Assembly: GCF_015670405.1 (NCBI RefSeq)
Contig: NZ_JADPBQ010000005.1
Location: forward strand, 62,001 to 126,000
Source of the DNA: Clostridium sp. 1001271B_151109_B4
Lineage (GTDB): Bacteria > Bacillota > Clostridia > Clostridiales > Clostridiaceae
Reading direction: 5' to 3'
Length of the DNA: 64,000 bases
This document shows positions 1 to 8,604 of this stretch, piece after piece. The notes under the pieces are model-generated. The model did not search any database, was not told the DNA's origin, and worked only from the letters and a program-made list of their open reading frames with translations. Position numbers and translations under genes: made by a program. Position 1 is the first letter of the stretch. The number at the start of each line of letters is the position of its first letter.

Positions 1-39
1 TATAAATAATATACAGTTTATTAATAGGGGGCAATAAAA

Positions 40-1203
40 TTGAGCAAAAAAACAGTAGATAAGAAAAAGAAAAAGAAGCCTAAAAAAAGGATTATAATTC
101 TATCTATAATAATTATACTGATGGTTGGGATTGTTGGAACAGCTGTAGGGTATTATAGTTATGTTAAAAGCAAAATATATACGAAATCTAATGAAATAAA
201 AATTAAAACTGTAGATAAGAAAAGTGAAGATGATGTTGATTATAAAGAGGTTGAAGGTATTACTAATGTATTGTTAGTTGGAACAGATGGTAGAGATCTA
301 AATGAAAAAGCAAGAGCAGATTCTATTATAATTGCAACTTTAGATAGTAATAACAAAGAAATAAGGTTAACATCATTATTTAGAGATACGTTAGTCAATA
401 TTGAAGGATATGGACCATATAAATTAAATGCAGCTATGGCTTTTGGGGGAATAGATTTATTAAAAGATACAATACAGGAAACATATGATATAAGCATAGA
501 TAAATATATCATAATAAACTTTTGGGGATTTGAAGCTATTATAGATCAAATAGGTGGATTAGATATAGATGTTAAAGACTATCAATTAGATGAATTAAAT
601 AAGTATATAGGTGAGTCTACAGGAGGTAATGATTGCCCAGTTACAGAATCAGGATTACAATTATTAAATGGAAAGCAGGCATTATCTTATGCAAGAATAA
701 GAAAAGGTGTTGGAGATGAATTTGAAAGAACTGAAAGGCAACGAGAAGTATTATTCAAGGTTATAGAAAAGTTAAGAGAAACAAAGCCAACGAAATATTT
801 AGGAATTGTAAATAGTATGCTTGATTATATAAATACAAATATAGATATTTTTGATGCATTGGATATGGCATATACAATTTATAAATTTCCTAGTTTAGAT
901 ACCAAACAAATTCATATACCTGTTACGGAATTATCGGATGATATGGATTATGGAGGCGAAGTTGGTTGGGTATTTATAATGGATAGAAAACAAAATACAG
1001 AAATTTTACATGATTTTATATTTAATAACATAGAACCAGATGAAAGTAACTTTGATTATAGTTCGTTAAAAAAAGCGCTTAGTGAATATAGAACTGGTGA
1101 ATGGGTTGAAGATTATGAAAGTAATTATGAGGATGATAGTTCAAGTGCTAGTGTAAATAATCAAGACGAAGATGATATAACTTATACAGATGATTGGGAA
1201 TAA
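40..1203 (+). CDS. LytR-CpsA-Psr (LCP) family cell-wall ligase
   Basis: LCP proteins transfer lipid-linked anionic polymers (teichoic acids, capsule) onto peptidoglycan on the outer face of the membrane. The protein has a very basic N-terminus, one membrane segment at about residues 18-42, and then an extracellular LCP domain at about 75-240. Landmarks are GTDGRD (81-86), RADS (92-95), FRDTLV (114-119), LNAAMAFGG (129-137) and YARIR near 218, the Arg/Asp-rich pyrophosphate-binding set of the family. The C-terminal 40 residues are an acidic Ser/Asp tail. It starts with TTG, 7 bases after an AGGGGG ribosome site. A strong hairpin follows, so it is the last gene of its unit; upstream context is outside the window. 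The family is clear. The particular polymer cannot be told from sequence. Confidence 0.92.
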   Translation: MSKKTVDKKKKKKPKKRIIILSIIIILMVGIVGTAVGYYSYVKSKIYTKSNEIKIKTVDKKSEDDVDYKEVEGITNVLLVGTDGRDLNEKARADSIIIATLDSNNKEIRLTSLFRDTLVNIEGYGPYKLNAAMAFGGIDLLKDTIQETYDISIDKYIIINFWGFEAIIDQIGGLDIDVKDYQLDELNKYIGESTGGNDCPVTESGLQLLNGKQALSYARIRKGVGDEFERTERQREVLFKVIEKLRETKPTKYLGIVNSMLDYINTNIDIFDALDMAYTIYKFPSLDTKQIHIPVTELSDDMDYGGEVGWVFIMDRKQNTEILHDFIFNNIEPDESNFDYSSLKKALSEYRTGEWVEDYESNYEDDSSSASVNNQDEDDITYTDDWE

Positions 1204-1207
1204 ATAA

Positions 1208-1258
1208 GAAAGAAAATTGTTTATAATTAATTTGGTGATTATAAACAATTTTCTTTTA
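1208..1258 (+). terminator. Intrinsic terminator after the LCP gene
   Basis: An 18-bp stem (5' arm about 1209-1226, 3' arm about 1239-1256) with AAAGAAAATTG / CAATTTTCTTT arms encloses a loop of about 12 bases. It ends in a TTTT run directly downstream of the stop codon. Confidence 0.85.
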
Positions 1259-1352
1259 ATAAATAATATAAGTTTACAATAAATAAAAATTATTGATAAA
1301 ATTACATTTACTGTAGATAAGTAATGAAAAATAGTATAGAATTAAATATAGA

Positions 1353-1370
1353 CTCGGAAACGTTTCCGAG
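1353..1370. promoter_or_regulatory. Perfect 18-bp palindrome, LacI-family operator candidate
   Basis: CTCGGAAACGTTTCCGAG is an exact palindrome centred on AACGTT, the shape of LacI/GalR-family operators (MalR, CcpA-like). It lies 44 bases before the pullulanase start. A possible promoter lies just upstream, with a -10 such as TAGTAT at 1332-1337 or TATAGA at 1335-1340. The palindrome would then sit near +5 to +25 and could block transcription when occupied. The cognate regulator is not in this window. Confidence 0.75.
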
Positions 1371-1413
1371 ATTTATAGCAGATGAATGAACTTTATGGAG
1401 GGGATAGAGTATA

Positions 1414-3399
1414 ATGAGTATTAAATTAAATTTTAATAATGATTTTGATAAATTATATGGTTATGATGGAGAACTAGGAGTTATTTATTCTAAGGATAAA
1501 TGTAAATTTGTATTATGGGCTCCAACAGCAGAAAAAGTTAAATTAGCGTTGTATGGTAATAATGGGTATGAGTTTGATTGTAAAGCTAAAAAGGTCTATA
1601 CAATGAGTAAAGGTATTAATGGTACTTGGATAACTGAATTAAATGGTGATTTTAATGGTGAATATTATAATTATTTAATTGATATAAATGGTAAAGTTAA
1701 TGAAGTTGTAGATCCATATGCAAAAGCTGTAGGGGTCAATGGTAATAGGGGAATGGTCATTGATTTAGATAGTACTAATCCAGAAGGTTGGGAAAATGAT
1801 ACTAAGCCTGAATTGAAATATGCTACAGATTCAATAATTTATGAGGCACATATAAGAGATTTATCAATTGATGAGACTTCAGGAATAAGTAATGAGTATA
1901 AGGGTAAATTTAAAGCATTAACCATCTTGGACTCATGTATTCCAGGAACAAATGTTAAAACAGTAGTAAATCATATAAAGGATATGGGATTTACTCATAT
2001 TCACTTATTACCAGCCTTTGATTTTGGATCTATAGATGAAACTAAATTAGAGAAACCTCAATTCAACTGGGGCTATGATCCTAAAAATTATAATGTTCCT
2101 GAAGGGTCTTATTCTACTAATCCGTATTTGGGTAATGTTAGGATAAAGGAATTTAAAGAAATGGTTAAATCATTACATGAAGCTGGAATAAGAGTGGTTA
2201 TGGATGTTGTATACAATCATACTTATAACTTAGACTCTTGTTTAAATAAGGCTGTACCAGGATACTATTATAGGCAAGATGAAAATGGTGAATATAGCGA
2301 TGCATCAGCATGTGGTAATGAAACCGCTTCAGAAAGATATATGTTTAGAAGATATATGATTGATTCTATTGTTTATTGGGCAAAGGAATATCATGTTGAT
2401 GGATTTAGATTTGATTTAATGGGAATACATGATATAGAAACCATGAAATTGATTAGAGAAGAATTAAATAAGATCGATCAATCTATAATTATGTATGGAG
2501 AAGGATGGACAGGAGGACCAAGCCCTTTAAAAGAAGAATTAGCTGCATTAAAGAAAAATACTTACAAATTTGATAAGTTGCAAATAGCAGCCTTTAGTGA
2601 TGATTGTAGAGATGGAGTTAAAGGGCATGTTTTTTATGAGGAAGAAACTGGTTTTGTAAATGGAAAAGATGGGCTTGAAGAAACTATTAAATTTGCTGTA
2701 GTTGCATCAACACAGCATGAAGAGATAGATACAGAAAGTGTAGTTTATTCTAATGATTTTTGGTCTAATGAACCATATCAAACAATAAATTATGCTTCGG
2801 CTCATGATAATTATACTCTTTGGGATAAACTTAAGATATCTACACCTAATTGTACAGAAGAAGAATTAATTGCCATGAATAAGTTAATAGCAGGAATAAT
2901 ATTTACATCTCAAGGAATAAGTTTTGTACATGCAGGAGAGGAAATGGCAAGAACCAAAGAAGATGAGCAAGGGGAATTAGTGGAAAATAGTTTTGCATCA
3001 TCAGATAAAGTGAATAAAATTTATTGGGATAGAAAAGTTAAATATAACGATTTATTTGAATATTATAAGGGATTAATATCGTTAAGAAAAGAATATAAAG
3101 CATTTAGGATGAATACAAATGAAGAAATTAAAGAAAATATTCATTTCTTAAAAAGGGGTATAAATTTTAGAGATAATAATTTGGTAGCATATATTATCGA
3201 AGCTAAAAATATAGATAGTAAGTGTAATAAAATAGCAGTTATCATTAATGCTAATGATAAGGATATTGAGATAGATCTTAATGAAAATAATTGGAATGTT
3301 ATTGTTGATGAAAAAAGGGCTGGAAAGGAAATACTTGAAACAATAAAAAGTAGTAAGGTAAATGTTTCAAGAAAATCAATAAAGGTATTAATTAAATAG
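1414..3399 (+). CDS. pulA: Type I pullulanase (alpha-1,6 debranching enzyme)
   Basis: It hydrolyses alpha-1,6 branch points of pullulan, glycogen and limit dextrins. At 661 residues with no signal peptide it is probably cytoplasmic and acts on imported or stored glucan. Residues about 20-105 form an N-terminal CBM48-type beta domain (KFVLWAPTAEKVKLALYG). The GH13 barrel follows: the type I signature NWGYDP (218-223), region I DVVYNH (about 264-269), region II GFRFD with nucleophile D334, region III GEGW with acid/base E363, and region IV SAHDN (462-466). A C-terminal beta domain closes the protein. The ATG follows an ATGGAGGGGAT ribosome site. The perfect palindrome at 1353-1370 suggests sugar-responsive repression. 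It is monocistronic, with hairpins on both sides. Confidence 0.96.
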   Translation: MSIKLNFNNDFDKLYGYDGELGVIYSKDKCKFVLWAPTAEKVKLALYGNNGYEFDCKAKKVYTMSKGINGTWITELNGDFNGEYYNYLIDINGKVNEVVDPYAKAVGVNGNRGMVIDLDSTNPEGWENDTKPELKYATDSIIYEAHIRDLSIDETSGISNEYKGKFKALTILDSCIPGTNVKTVVNHIKDMGFTHIHLLPAFDFGSIDETKLEKPQFNWGYDPKNYNVPEGSYSTNPYLGNVRIKEFKEMVKSLHEAGIRVVMDVVYNHTYNLDSCLNKAVPGYYYRQDENGEYSDASACGNETASERYMFRRYMIDSIVYWAKEYHVDGFRFDLMGIHDIETMKLIREELNKIDQSIIMYGEGWTGGPSPLKEELAALKKNTYKFDKLQIAAFSDDCRDGVKGHVFYEEETGFVNGKDGLEETIKFAVVASTQHEEIDTESVVYSNDFWSNEPYQTINYASAHDNYTLWDKLKISTPNCTEEELIAMNKLIAGIIFTSQGISFVHAGEEMARTKEDEQGELVENSFASSDKVNKIYWDRKVKYNDLFEYYKGLISLRKEYKAFRMNTNEEIKENIHFLKRGINFRDNNLVAYIIEAKNIDSKCNKIAVIINANDKDIEIDLNENNWNVIVDEKRAGKEILETIKSSKVNVSRKSIKVLIK

Positions 3400-3427
3400 G
3401 ATATTATTTTTAAAAATAAGAATAAAT

Positions 3428-3472
3428 TATATAGAATGCTTCTTTATTATTTATATAGTAGCATTCTATATA
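3428..3472 (+). terminator. Hairpin after pulA
   Basis: A 13-bp perfect stem (TATATAGAATGCT at 3428-3440, AGCATTCTATATA at 3460-3472) has a 19-base loop. The following run is AT-rich rather than pure T, so termination is likely but not certain. Confidence 0.6.
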
Positions 3473-3504
3473 TTATATTTAAGGAAAAAAAGGAGTGAGA
3501 TTTT

Positions 3505-4317
3505 ATGGGAATGAACATGATTGTATATCAACTAGTTAATGAGTTCAAGCGATTAAATGAAGTTGTAGCTATAGTATTGGCAGGTTCATGTGCGAGTGGT
3601 AGAAAGGATACTTATTCAGATATAGATATAGATATTATTATAGATAAGGAAATATCCGTTGAGAAAAGAGAAAGTATTGCAAAAAAATTCTCTGATTTAA
3701 TGGAGATAAATAATACATTTTGGGGACCATCTGATGAATTTATAATTAGAAATTCATCAATAACAGTAGATATAGCATATTTTGAGTATCAATGGCTAGT
3801 AGATCAATTAAAAAATGTAGTTGATAATCATATTGCATCTACTGGATATACTACTTGCTTTTGGAATAATGTAATAAATTCTAATATAGTATATGATAGA
3901 GATAATAAATTTAAAGATCTTCAAGAGAAATATACTATACCATATCCTAAAGAATTAAAGATAAATATAATAAAAAACAATTATCCGATTTTAAAAAACA
4001 ATTTTTCAGCATATTATAATCAAATAGAAAAAGCAATAAATAGAAATGATATAGTAAATATAAATAATAGGGTTTCAGCTTTTTTAGATAGCTATTTTGA
4101 TATAATTTTTGCAATAAATGAAATGCCACATCCAGGGGAAAAAAGATTATTGAATATTGTAGTGAAATCATGCAAAAAGTTGCCAGGTGATTTTGAAAGT
4201 AATATTAAAAATTTATTTGATAGTATAAGTAAATGTGATATTAGTATATTAAGTAATATAGATAATATTGTAAAGCAGTTAGAAGAGATATTGAAAGATG
4301 AAAAGTTGATAAGTTAA
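3505..4317 (+). CDS. Nucleotidyltransferase-fold protein, DUF4037-like C-terminus
   Basis: The N-terminal third is a minimal nucleotidyltransferase domain: GSCASG (27-32) followed by SDIDID (38-43). The two metal-binding Asp are D39 and D41, and a third acidic residue lies in TVDIAYF near 88. Such enzymes transfer a nucleoside monophosphate to a small molecule, antibiotic, RNA or protein; the acceptor here is unknown. The C-terminal half is helical and carries a PGEKRLL stretch that I associate with DUF4037 proteins. An AAGGAGTG ribosome site precedes the ATG. It stands alone between pulA and galM, with no partner HEPN gene, which argues against a MNT/HEPN toxin-antitoxin pair. Fold confidence is high; function is unknown. 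Confidence 0.8.
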   Translation: MGMNMIVYQLVNEFKRLNEVVAIVLAGSCASGRKDTYSDIDIDIIIDKEISVEKRESIAKKFSDLMEINNTFWGPSDEFIIRNSSITVDIAYFEYQWLVDQLKNVVDNHIASTGYTTCFWNNVINSNIVYDRDNKFKDLQEKYTIPYPKELKINIIKNNYPILKNNFSAYYNQIEKAINRNDIVNINNRVSAFLDSYFDIIFAINEMPHPGEKRLLNIVVKSCKKLPGDFESNIKNLFDSISKCDISILSNIDNIVKQLEEILKDEKLIS

Positions 4318-4327
4318 GGTGGAATTG

Positions 4328-4356
4328 TTTACATTGGTGAGATAAATTGGTATAAT
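4328..4356 (+). promoter_or_regulatory. Sigma-A promoter of galM
   Basis: TTTACA (4328-4333), 17-base spacer, TATAAT (4351-4356). Transcription should start near 4363. That excludes the in-frame TTG at 4362 as the galM start and supports the ATG at 4392. Confidence 0.85.
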
Positions 4357-4391
4357 TAATTTTGAAACTGATTTTAAAAGAGGATGGAAAT

Positions 4392-5450
4392 ATGGGGATT
4401 TTAAGAGAAAAAATGAATAACAAAATTGATAATAAATCAATTTACATTTATACTTTAGAAAATAATAATTCGAAGGTAAGAATTACTAATTTTGGAGGTA
4501 TAATTTTATCGTTTGAAACAAGAGATAAAAATGGACAAAGTGATGATATTGTATTAGGATATGATAATTTTGAGGACTATAAAACAACTACAACATATTT
4601 TGGAGCTATAATTGGACGTTGTGCCAATAGAATAGCTGATGCTTCTATAAAAATTAATGGCGAAAAATATGAGTTAGCAAGAAATGATGGAAATAATCAT
4701 CTTCATGGTGGGGATAAGGGATTTAATAGAGTAGTCTGGGATTCAGAGGTATTAGAAGATAATAATGGAGAATATTTAAAATTATCATATTTAAGTAAAG
4801 ATGGGGAAGAAAATTATCCTGGTAATTTAAATGTTAATGTTCAGTATAGATTAACAAATGAAAATGAATTGATTATTAATTATTTTGGAAAAAGTGATAA
4901 GGATACAATAGTAAATTTAACTAATCATTCATATTTTAATTTAAGTGGACACTCATCTGGAGATATTTTAAATCATAAAGTAAGGATTAATTCAAAAAAC
5001 ATAACAGCAGCTAACTCAGAAAGCATTCCAACAGGAGAAATAAGAAATATAATAGGAACTCCTATGGATTTCACTGAGTTTAAATGTGTTGGTAGAGATA
5101 TTAATGAAGAATATGATCAATTAATAAATGGCAATGGATATGATCATAACTGGATTATAGATGATTATAATGGCCAACTAAAAAAGGCAGCAGAAGTTAT
5201 TGATGATAATAGTGGTAGAGTTTTAGAGGTATTCACAACTAAGCCAGGTATACAATTTTACACTGGAAACTTTCTAAATGAAAGAGAAGTGGGGAAAGGT
5301 GGAGTTAACTATAAAAAGAGACAAGGTCTATGCCTTGAAACTCAGTATTTCCCAGATAGTTTGCATCATGAAAAATTTACTAATGTAATATTAAAGGCTG
5401 GAGAAGAGTATAATCATACAACTATATATAAGGTTAGTGTAAGAGAATAA
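4392..5450 (+). CDS. galM: Aldose 1-epimerase (galactose mutarotase)
   Basis: It interconverts alpha and beta anomers of galactose and glucose in the cytosol, the entry step to Leloir metabolism and anomer balancing after glycan breakdown. The 352 residues form one galactose-mutarotase beta-sandwich. GRCANRI, HLHGGDKGFNRVVW and NLTNHSYFNLSGH carry the substrate-binding and acid histidines, and GLCLETQYFPDS near the end holds the catalytic base Glu. I start at ATG 4392 after an AAGAGG site, because a perfect promoter ends at 4356 and the upstream TTG (4362) would lie at the transcription start. No gal kinase or transferase is adjacent. A bidirectional terminator follows. Confidence 0.95.
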   Translation: MGILREKMNNKIDNKSIYIYTLENNNSKVRITNFGGIILSFETRDKNGQSDDIVLGYDNFEDYKTTTTYFGAIIGRCANRIADASIKINGEKYELARNDGNNHLHGGDKGFNRVVWDSEVLEDNNGEYLKLSYLSKDGEENYPGNLNVNVQYRLTNENELIINYFGKSDKDTIVNLTNHSYFNLSGHSSGDILNHKVRINSKNITAANSESIPTGEIRNIIGTPMDFTEFKCVGRDINEEYDQLINGNGYDHNWIIDDYNGQLKKAAEVIDDNSGRVLEVFTTKPGIQFYTGNFLNEREVGKGGVNYKKRQGLCLETQYFPDSLHHEKFTNVILKAGEEYNHTTIYKVSVRE

Positions 5451-5453
5451 AAT

Positions 5454-5498
5454 AAATTTAAATGGCTCCTATCTATGTGATAGGAGCCATTTAAATTT
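5454..5498. terminator. Bidirectional terminator between galM and zur
   Basis: A 20-bp perfect stem (5454-5473 with 5479-5498; core ATGGCTCCTATC) has a 5-base loop. The plus-strand T-run lies at 5499-5514 and overlaps the 3' end of the zur gene, whose Lys-rich C-terminus it encodes on the other strand. Confidence 0.93.
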
Positions 5499-5931
5499 AT
5501 TTTTTATTTTTTTTGCAATTTTTACAATATCCATAAATTTCGAGTTTATGGTCAGTTACATCAAAATCCATATCATCTTTTAAATGTTTTTCATAAATGC
5601 ATAAAGGGCAATCGGTTAATGGAAAGACCTCTTTACATTGCTTGCATATTAAATGATGCATATGAGCTGATGAGGTAATTTCGTAAGAGGTCTTATTATC
5701 GTCTCCTAATATACATTTAGATATAACATTTTTACTTGATAAAGAATCAAGTATTTTGTAAATGGAAGATAAATTAACTGAGATTGAATTTTCTTTTAAT
5801 TTTAAGTAAATTTCTTCAGCACTAAGAGGTTGTTTACTTTCTACTATTACCTTAAGAACTGAAGTCCTATGTTTTGTAACCTTTAAGCCCTTTGATTTAA
5901 GGAGGTCACTAAAATTAATATTATTGTCCAA
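5497..5931 (-). CDS. zur: Fur-family metalloregulator, probably the zinc repressor Zur
   Basis: A 144-residue Fur-family dimeric repressor. The N-terminal winged helix (about 10-85) includes SSIYKILDSL. The C-terminal metal-binding half has HMHHLICKQC plus paired cysteines CPLC and CKNC, the structural zinc site. It is the last gene of an operon with znuA-znuC-znuB, which makes Zur more likely than ferric or peroxide regulators. The start is TTG at 5931, preceded by a GGGGGT site 7 bases away; no in-frame ATG has a better site. The znuB stop lies 21 bases upstream, so the genes are co-transcribed. Zinc-bound Zur would repress the operon, including itself. The metal assignment is by context. 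Confidence 0.85.
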   Translation of the reverse strand: MDNNINFSDLLKSKGLKVTKHRTSVLKVIVESKQPLSAEEIYLKLKENSISVNLSSIYKILDSLSSKNVISKCILGDDNKTSYEITSSAHMHHLICKQCKEVFPLTDCPLCIYEKHLKDDMDFDVTDHKLEIYGYCKNCKKNKK

Positions 5932-5952
5932 TGTAATACCCCCATAAAAACA

Positions 5953-6795
5953 CTATATAAATTTACGTCTAGCTAGTAAAGTTATAAAGAATATAACTGA
6001 TGCAACAAGAACTATAGTTGCACCTGTAACAGTATTAAGATAGTAAGAGATTATTAGCCCAACAATTCCAGAAAAAATAGCAATCAATATTGAAAATAAA
6101 TGATATTGACGAATGTTTTTTGAAATATTACGTGCAGCAGCAGCTGGTAATACTAAAAGTGAATTTATAATTAATAAGCCTACCCATCTTATAGTTAATG
6201 TTACAATAACAGCAATAGTGCAAGTAAATATAATTTCTATTAATAATGTATTCATACCACGACTATTAGCAAGTGATGTATTTAAACTTGTAACAAGAAG
6301 CTTATTAAATATTAATATCCAAAGTGTAATTACAGCTATAAATACAAATATTAATAGTACTATTTGCCCCTGAGATATACTAAGTAAATCACCAACTAAA
6401 TAGGATGAAAATTTACTTAAACTACTAGAAAAACTCATAAGTACTAATCCTAAAGCAATAGACATAGAAGAAAATACCCCTATTATCGTATCAGTAGAAG
6501 AAGTTCCTTTATTTTTAATTATAGTTATTGCAATTGCAAAACAAACTGAAAATAAGGTAGCACCCCACATAGGATCCATTCCGCCTAAAAGTATACCAAG
6601 AGCTATTCCAGTAAATGCTCCATGCCCTAATGAGTCTGCAAAAAAGGACATTTTATTACTTACAACCATTGTGCTTAATAAACCGAATAGTGGTGTAATA
6701 ATTATAATAGCTATAAGTGCATTTTTCATGAATGTATGAGAAAGCCACTGAAATGGTAAAAGAAAATCAATGGCATTGTATAAAGTGTCAAACAT
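5953..6795 (-). CDS. znuB: Zinc ABC transporter permease
   Basis: The integral-membrane subunit of a metal-ion ABC importer (ABC-3 family), 280 residues with about 8 hydrophobic helices. It carries the family landmark FADSLGHGAFTGIALG near residues 50-65 and a conserved late region, IRWVGLLIINSLLVLPAAAARN. It forms the pore through which zinc delivered by ZnuA is moved inward by ZnuC. The ATG lies 3 bases after the znuC stop, a tightly coupled junction, and zur follows. The ABC-3 family also includes manganese importers; zinc is inferred from the His-rich ZnuA and the linked Fur-family gene. Confidence 0.93.
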   Translation of the reverse strand: MFDTLYNAIDFLLPFQWLSHTFMKNALIAIIIITPLFGLLSTMVVSNKMSFFADSLGHGAFTGIALGILLGGMDPMWGATLFSVCFAIAITIIKNKGTSSTDTIIGVFSSMSIALGLVLMSFSSSLSKFSSYLVGDLLSISQGQIVLLIFVFIAVITLWILIFNKLLVTSLNTSLANSRGMNTLLIEIIFTCTIAVIVTLTIRWVGLLIINSLLVLPAAAARNISKNIRQYHLFSILIAIFSGIVGLIISYYLNTVTGATIVLVASVIFFITLLARRKFI

Positions 6796-6798
6796 TTT

Positions 6799-7593
6799 TT
6801 AAAGTCCTCCTGTTTTAGATGAATCTTCATTTGAAGCATTAAATGATAATCCAAAGATCTTTTTTGTAGCTGGATCATTAAATACTTGATTAGGGGTACC
6901 AGAGCATACTACAGTACCGTTTATAAGTGCTACACGATCAGAGTATTTATATACTAAATCTAAATCATGAGAGACTAAAATAATAGATAAATCATAATTC
7001 TTTTTAATGTCCAATAATATCTGATAAAATAGCTCTAAACCATTTTGATCCACACCAGAAACAGGTTCATCAAGTAAAAGTATATTAGGAATAGGATCCA
7101 ATGCTAGTGCAAGTAAAACTCTTTGTAGTTCTCCACCAGATAAAGCACCTAAACGTCTATCTATTAAATAAGGTACTTTAACTCTATTTAAGCTTTCTAA
7201 TACTTTTTCACGTAACTTTTTTTTAGGTTTAATCCATGAGGGTTTTGTTGTTTTACAACAGACAAATAAATCAAGTACACTAATTGGTGTGTTTTTATCA
7301 AAAGTTAAATATTGAGGTACATAACCAATTATAGGTTGATGATAAGTATTATTATTTTGGCCTGTAAATGTTAAGTTTCCAGTATGTTTAACTTCGCCAA
7401 GTAAAGCTTTAAGAAGTGTACTTTTTCCAGCTCCATTAGGCCCAATGATGGAAGTAAGTTCTCCACAATGAATGTGGAGATTTACATCCTTAAGTATCTC
7501 ATTGTTACCAATGGTAACAGAAAAATTATCAATTTTTGTACAGCAGAAGTTATTACAGCTGTTATTTTTATTAAAGTTAGCTTTTTTTATCAT
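6799..7593 (-). CDS. znuC: Zinc ABC transporter ATP-binding protein
   Basis: A 264-residue cytoplasmic ATPase that powers zinc import. Motifs in order are Walker A GPNGAGKST (about 53-61), the Q-loop in GYVPQYL, signature LSGGELQRV, Walker B ILLLDEP, and the H-loop in VSHDLDL. The N-terminus has a short Cys-containing extension, NSCNNFCCTKI, before the ABC domain; I recall similar cysteines in other clostridial metal-ABC ATPases. Its start overlaps the znuA stop by 4 bases (ATGA), so translation is coupled. It runs znuA-znuC-znuB-zur. Confidence 0.94.
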   Translation of the reverse strand: MIKKANFNKNNSCNNFCCTKIDNFSVTIGNNEILKDVNLHIHCGELTSIIGPNGAGKSTLLKALLGEVKHTGNLTFTGQNNNTYHQPIIGYVPQYLTFDKNTPISVLDLFVCCKTTKPSWIKPKKKLREKVLESLNRVKVPYLIDRRLGALSGGELQRVLLALALDPIPNILLLDEPVSGVDQNGLELFYQILLDIKKNYDLSIILVSHDLDLVYKYSDRVALINGTVVCSGTPNQVFNDPATKKIFGLSFNASNEDSSKTGGL

Positions 7594-8567
7594 TTCAACG
7601 CCTCTTTTAACACATCAAGATTTTTTTGCATTTTATTTATATAATCGTCATATGCATCAGAATTAGCATCCCCAGTTACTATAGGATCTAATTCGTAAAC
7701 TGTAGCGCCAGTTTCATTAGCTATAGTTTGTGCAACTTGAGATGAATATTGAGGTTCAGTAAATAGAGCCTTTATATTGTTTGCTTTTACAGTAGCAATT
7801 ATATTTTCGATTTCCTTAGCAGATGGTTCAGAATCAGGCTCAATTTCGATAACACCAACAATATTTAAATTAAATTCTTCTGCAAAATATGGGAATGCTT
7901 CATGGAAAGTAATTATATCTCTATTGGGTAATCTATCTAGCTCAGTATGCATTTTAGTTTTTAAATCTTCTAATTTAGAAACATAAGTATTAGTATTTGT
8001 TTCATAAGCATTCTTGTTTTCAGGATCTAAAGTTTCAAGTTGAGAAGCAATGTTTTTAACTTCATTTATATTACCTGATACACTAACCCAAATATGAGCA
8101 TTGTATTCATGATCATGGTCATCTTCAGTATCATGATTGTGATCATCTTCATCATGGTCATCTTCGGTATCATGACTATGTGTATCATCCTCTAATAGGT
8201 CAAGTCCTGAACTAGCATCTATTATTTGAAGATTTGGATATTGGGAAATGATACTGTCTAAGAAGGATTCCATTCCAGCACCATTTACAATTAGAATATC
8301 AGCATTTTCTAGTGTTTTTAAATCTTGAGGTGTAAGTTGATAGTCATGTAAACAACCAGTTTGAGATTTAGTCATATTTGTAAGTGTTACATTTGGAATA
8401 TCTTTTACAATATTTAAAGTTGATATATATATAGGATAGAAAGATGTTACTATATTTAAAGTATCATCTTCATTAGATTTATCCGAAACTTGAGTATTAT
8501 TGCAACCTATAAATAATAATGAAGTTGCTAATAATAATGATAATAGCTTTGGTAGTTTGAATTTCAT
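7590..8567 (-). CDS. znuA: Zinc-binding lipoprotein, ABC transporter substrate-binding protein
   Basis: Captures zinc at the cell surface for ZnuBC. The 325-residue protein starts with a lipoprotein signal: basic MKFKLPK, a hydrophobic core, and lipobox LFIGC with lipidated C22. It is a cluster A-I solute-binding protein (ZnuA/AdcA-type) with metal-ligand histidines in GCLHDYQ, NAHIWVS and ITFHEAFP. A His/Asp-rich loop of about 40 residues (HSHDTEDDHDEDDHNHD and similar) is diagnostic of zinc over manganese receptors. I use the ATG at 8567 because a GGAGG site lies 8 bases before it. A longer in-frame ATG at 8588 would put seven residues ahead of the signal peptide. It is first in the operon. 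Confidence 0.95.
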   Translation of the reverse strand: MKFKLPKLLSLLLATSLLFIGCNNTQVSDKSNEDDTLNIVTSFYPIYISTLNIVKDIPNVTLTNMTKSQTGCLHDYQLTPQDLKTLENADILIVNGAGMESFLDSIISQYPNLQIIDASSGLDLLEDDTHSHDTEDDHDEDDHNHDTEDDHDHEYNAHIWVSVSGNINEVKNIASQLETLDPENKNAYETNTNTYVSKLEDLKTKMHTELDRLPNRDIITFHEAFPYFAEEFNLNIVGVIEIEPDSEPSAKEIENIIATVKANNIKALFTEPQYSSQVAQTIANETGATVYELDPIVTGDANSDAYDDYINKMQKNLDVLKEALK

Positions 8568-8584
8568 AATTTGTCCTCCTAAAG

Positions 8585-8604
8585 TCAAATGATAATAATT
8601 TGCA
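8585..8604 (-). promoter_or_regulatory. Candidate Zur operator upstream of znuA
   Basis: An inverted repeat CAAAT-N7-ATTTG overlaps TGATAATAATTTGCA, which resembles the 7-1-7 Fur-family box TGATAATNATTATCA with two mismatches. It lies just downstream of the predicted start site near 8610, where binding would block transcription. AT-rich sequence makes chance matches common. Confidence 0.5.

Noticed and set aside
240..512. Open frames opposite to or overlapping strong genes (for example 240-512 minus, 21205-21435 minus, 41213-41530 minus)
   Set aside because: They lie fully inside well-supported genes, lack ribosome sites and show no recognisable domain.
3505..4317. Nucleotidyltransferase as the antitoxin of a MNT/HEPN pair
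   Set aside because: No HEPN-like gene adjoins it and the protein is twice the length of a minimal MNT.
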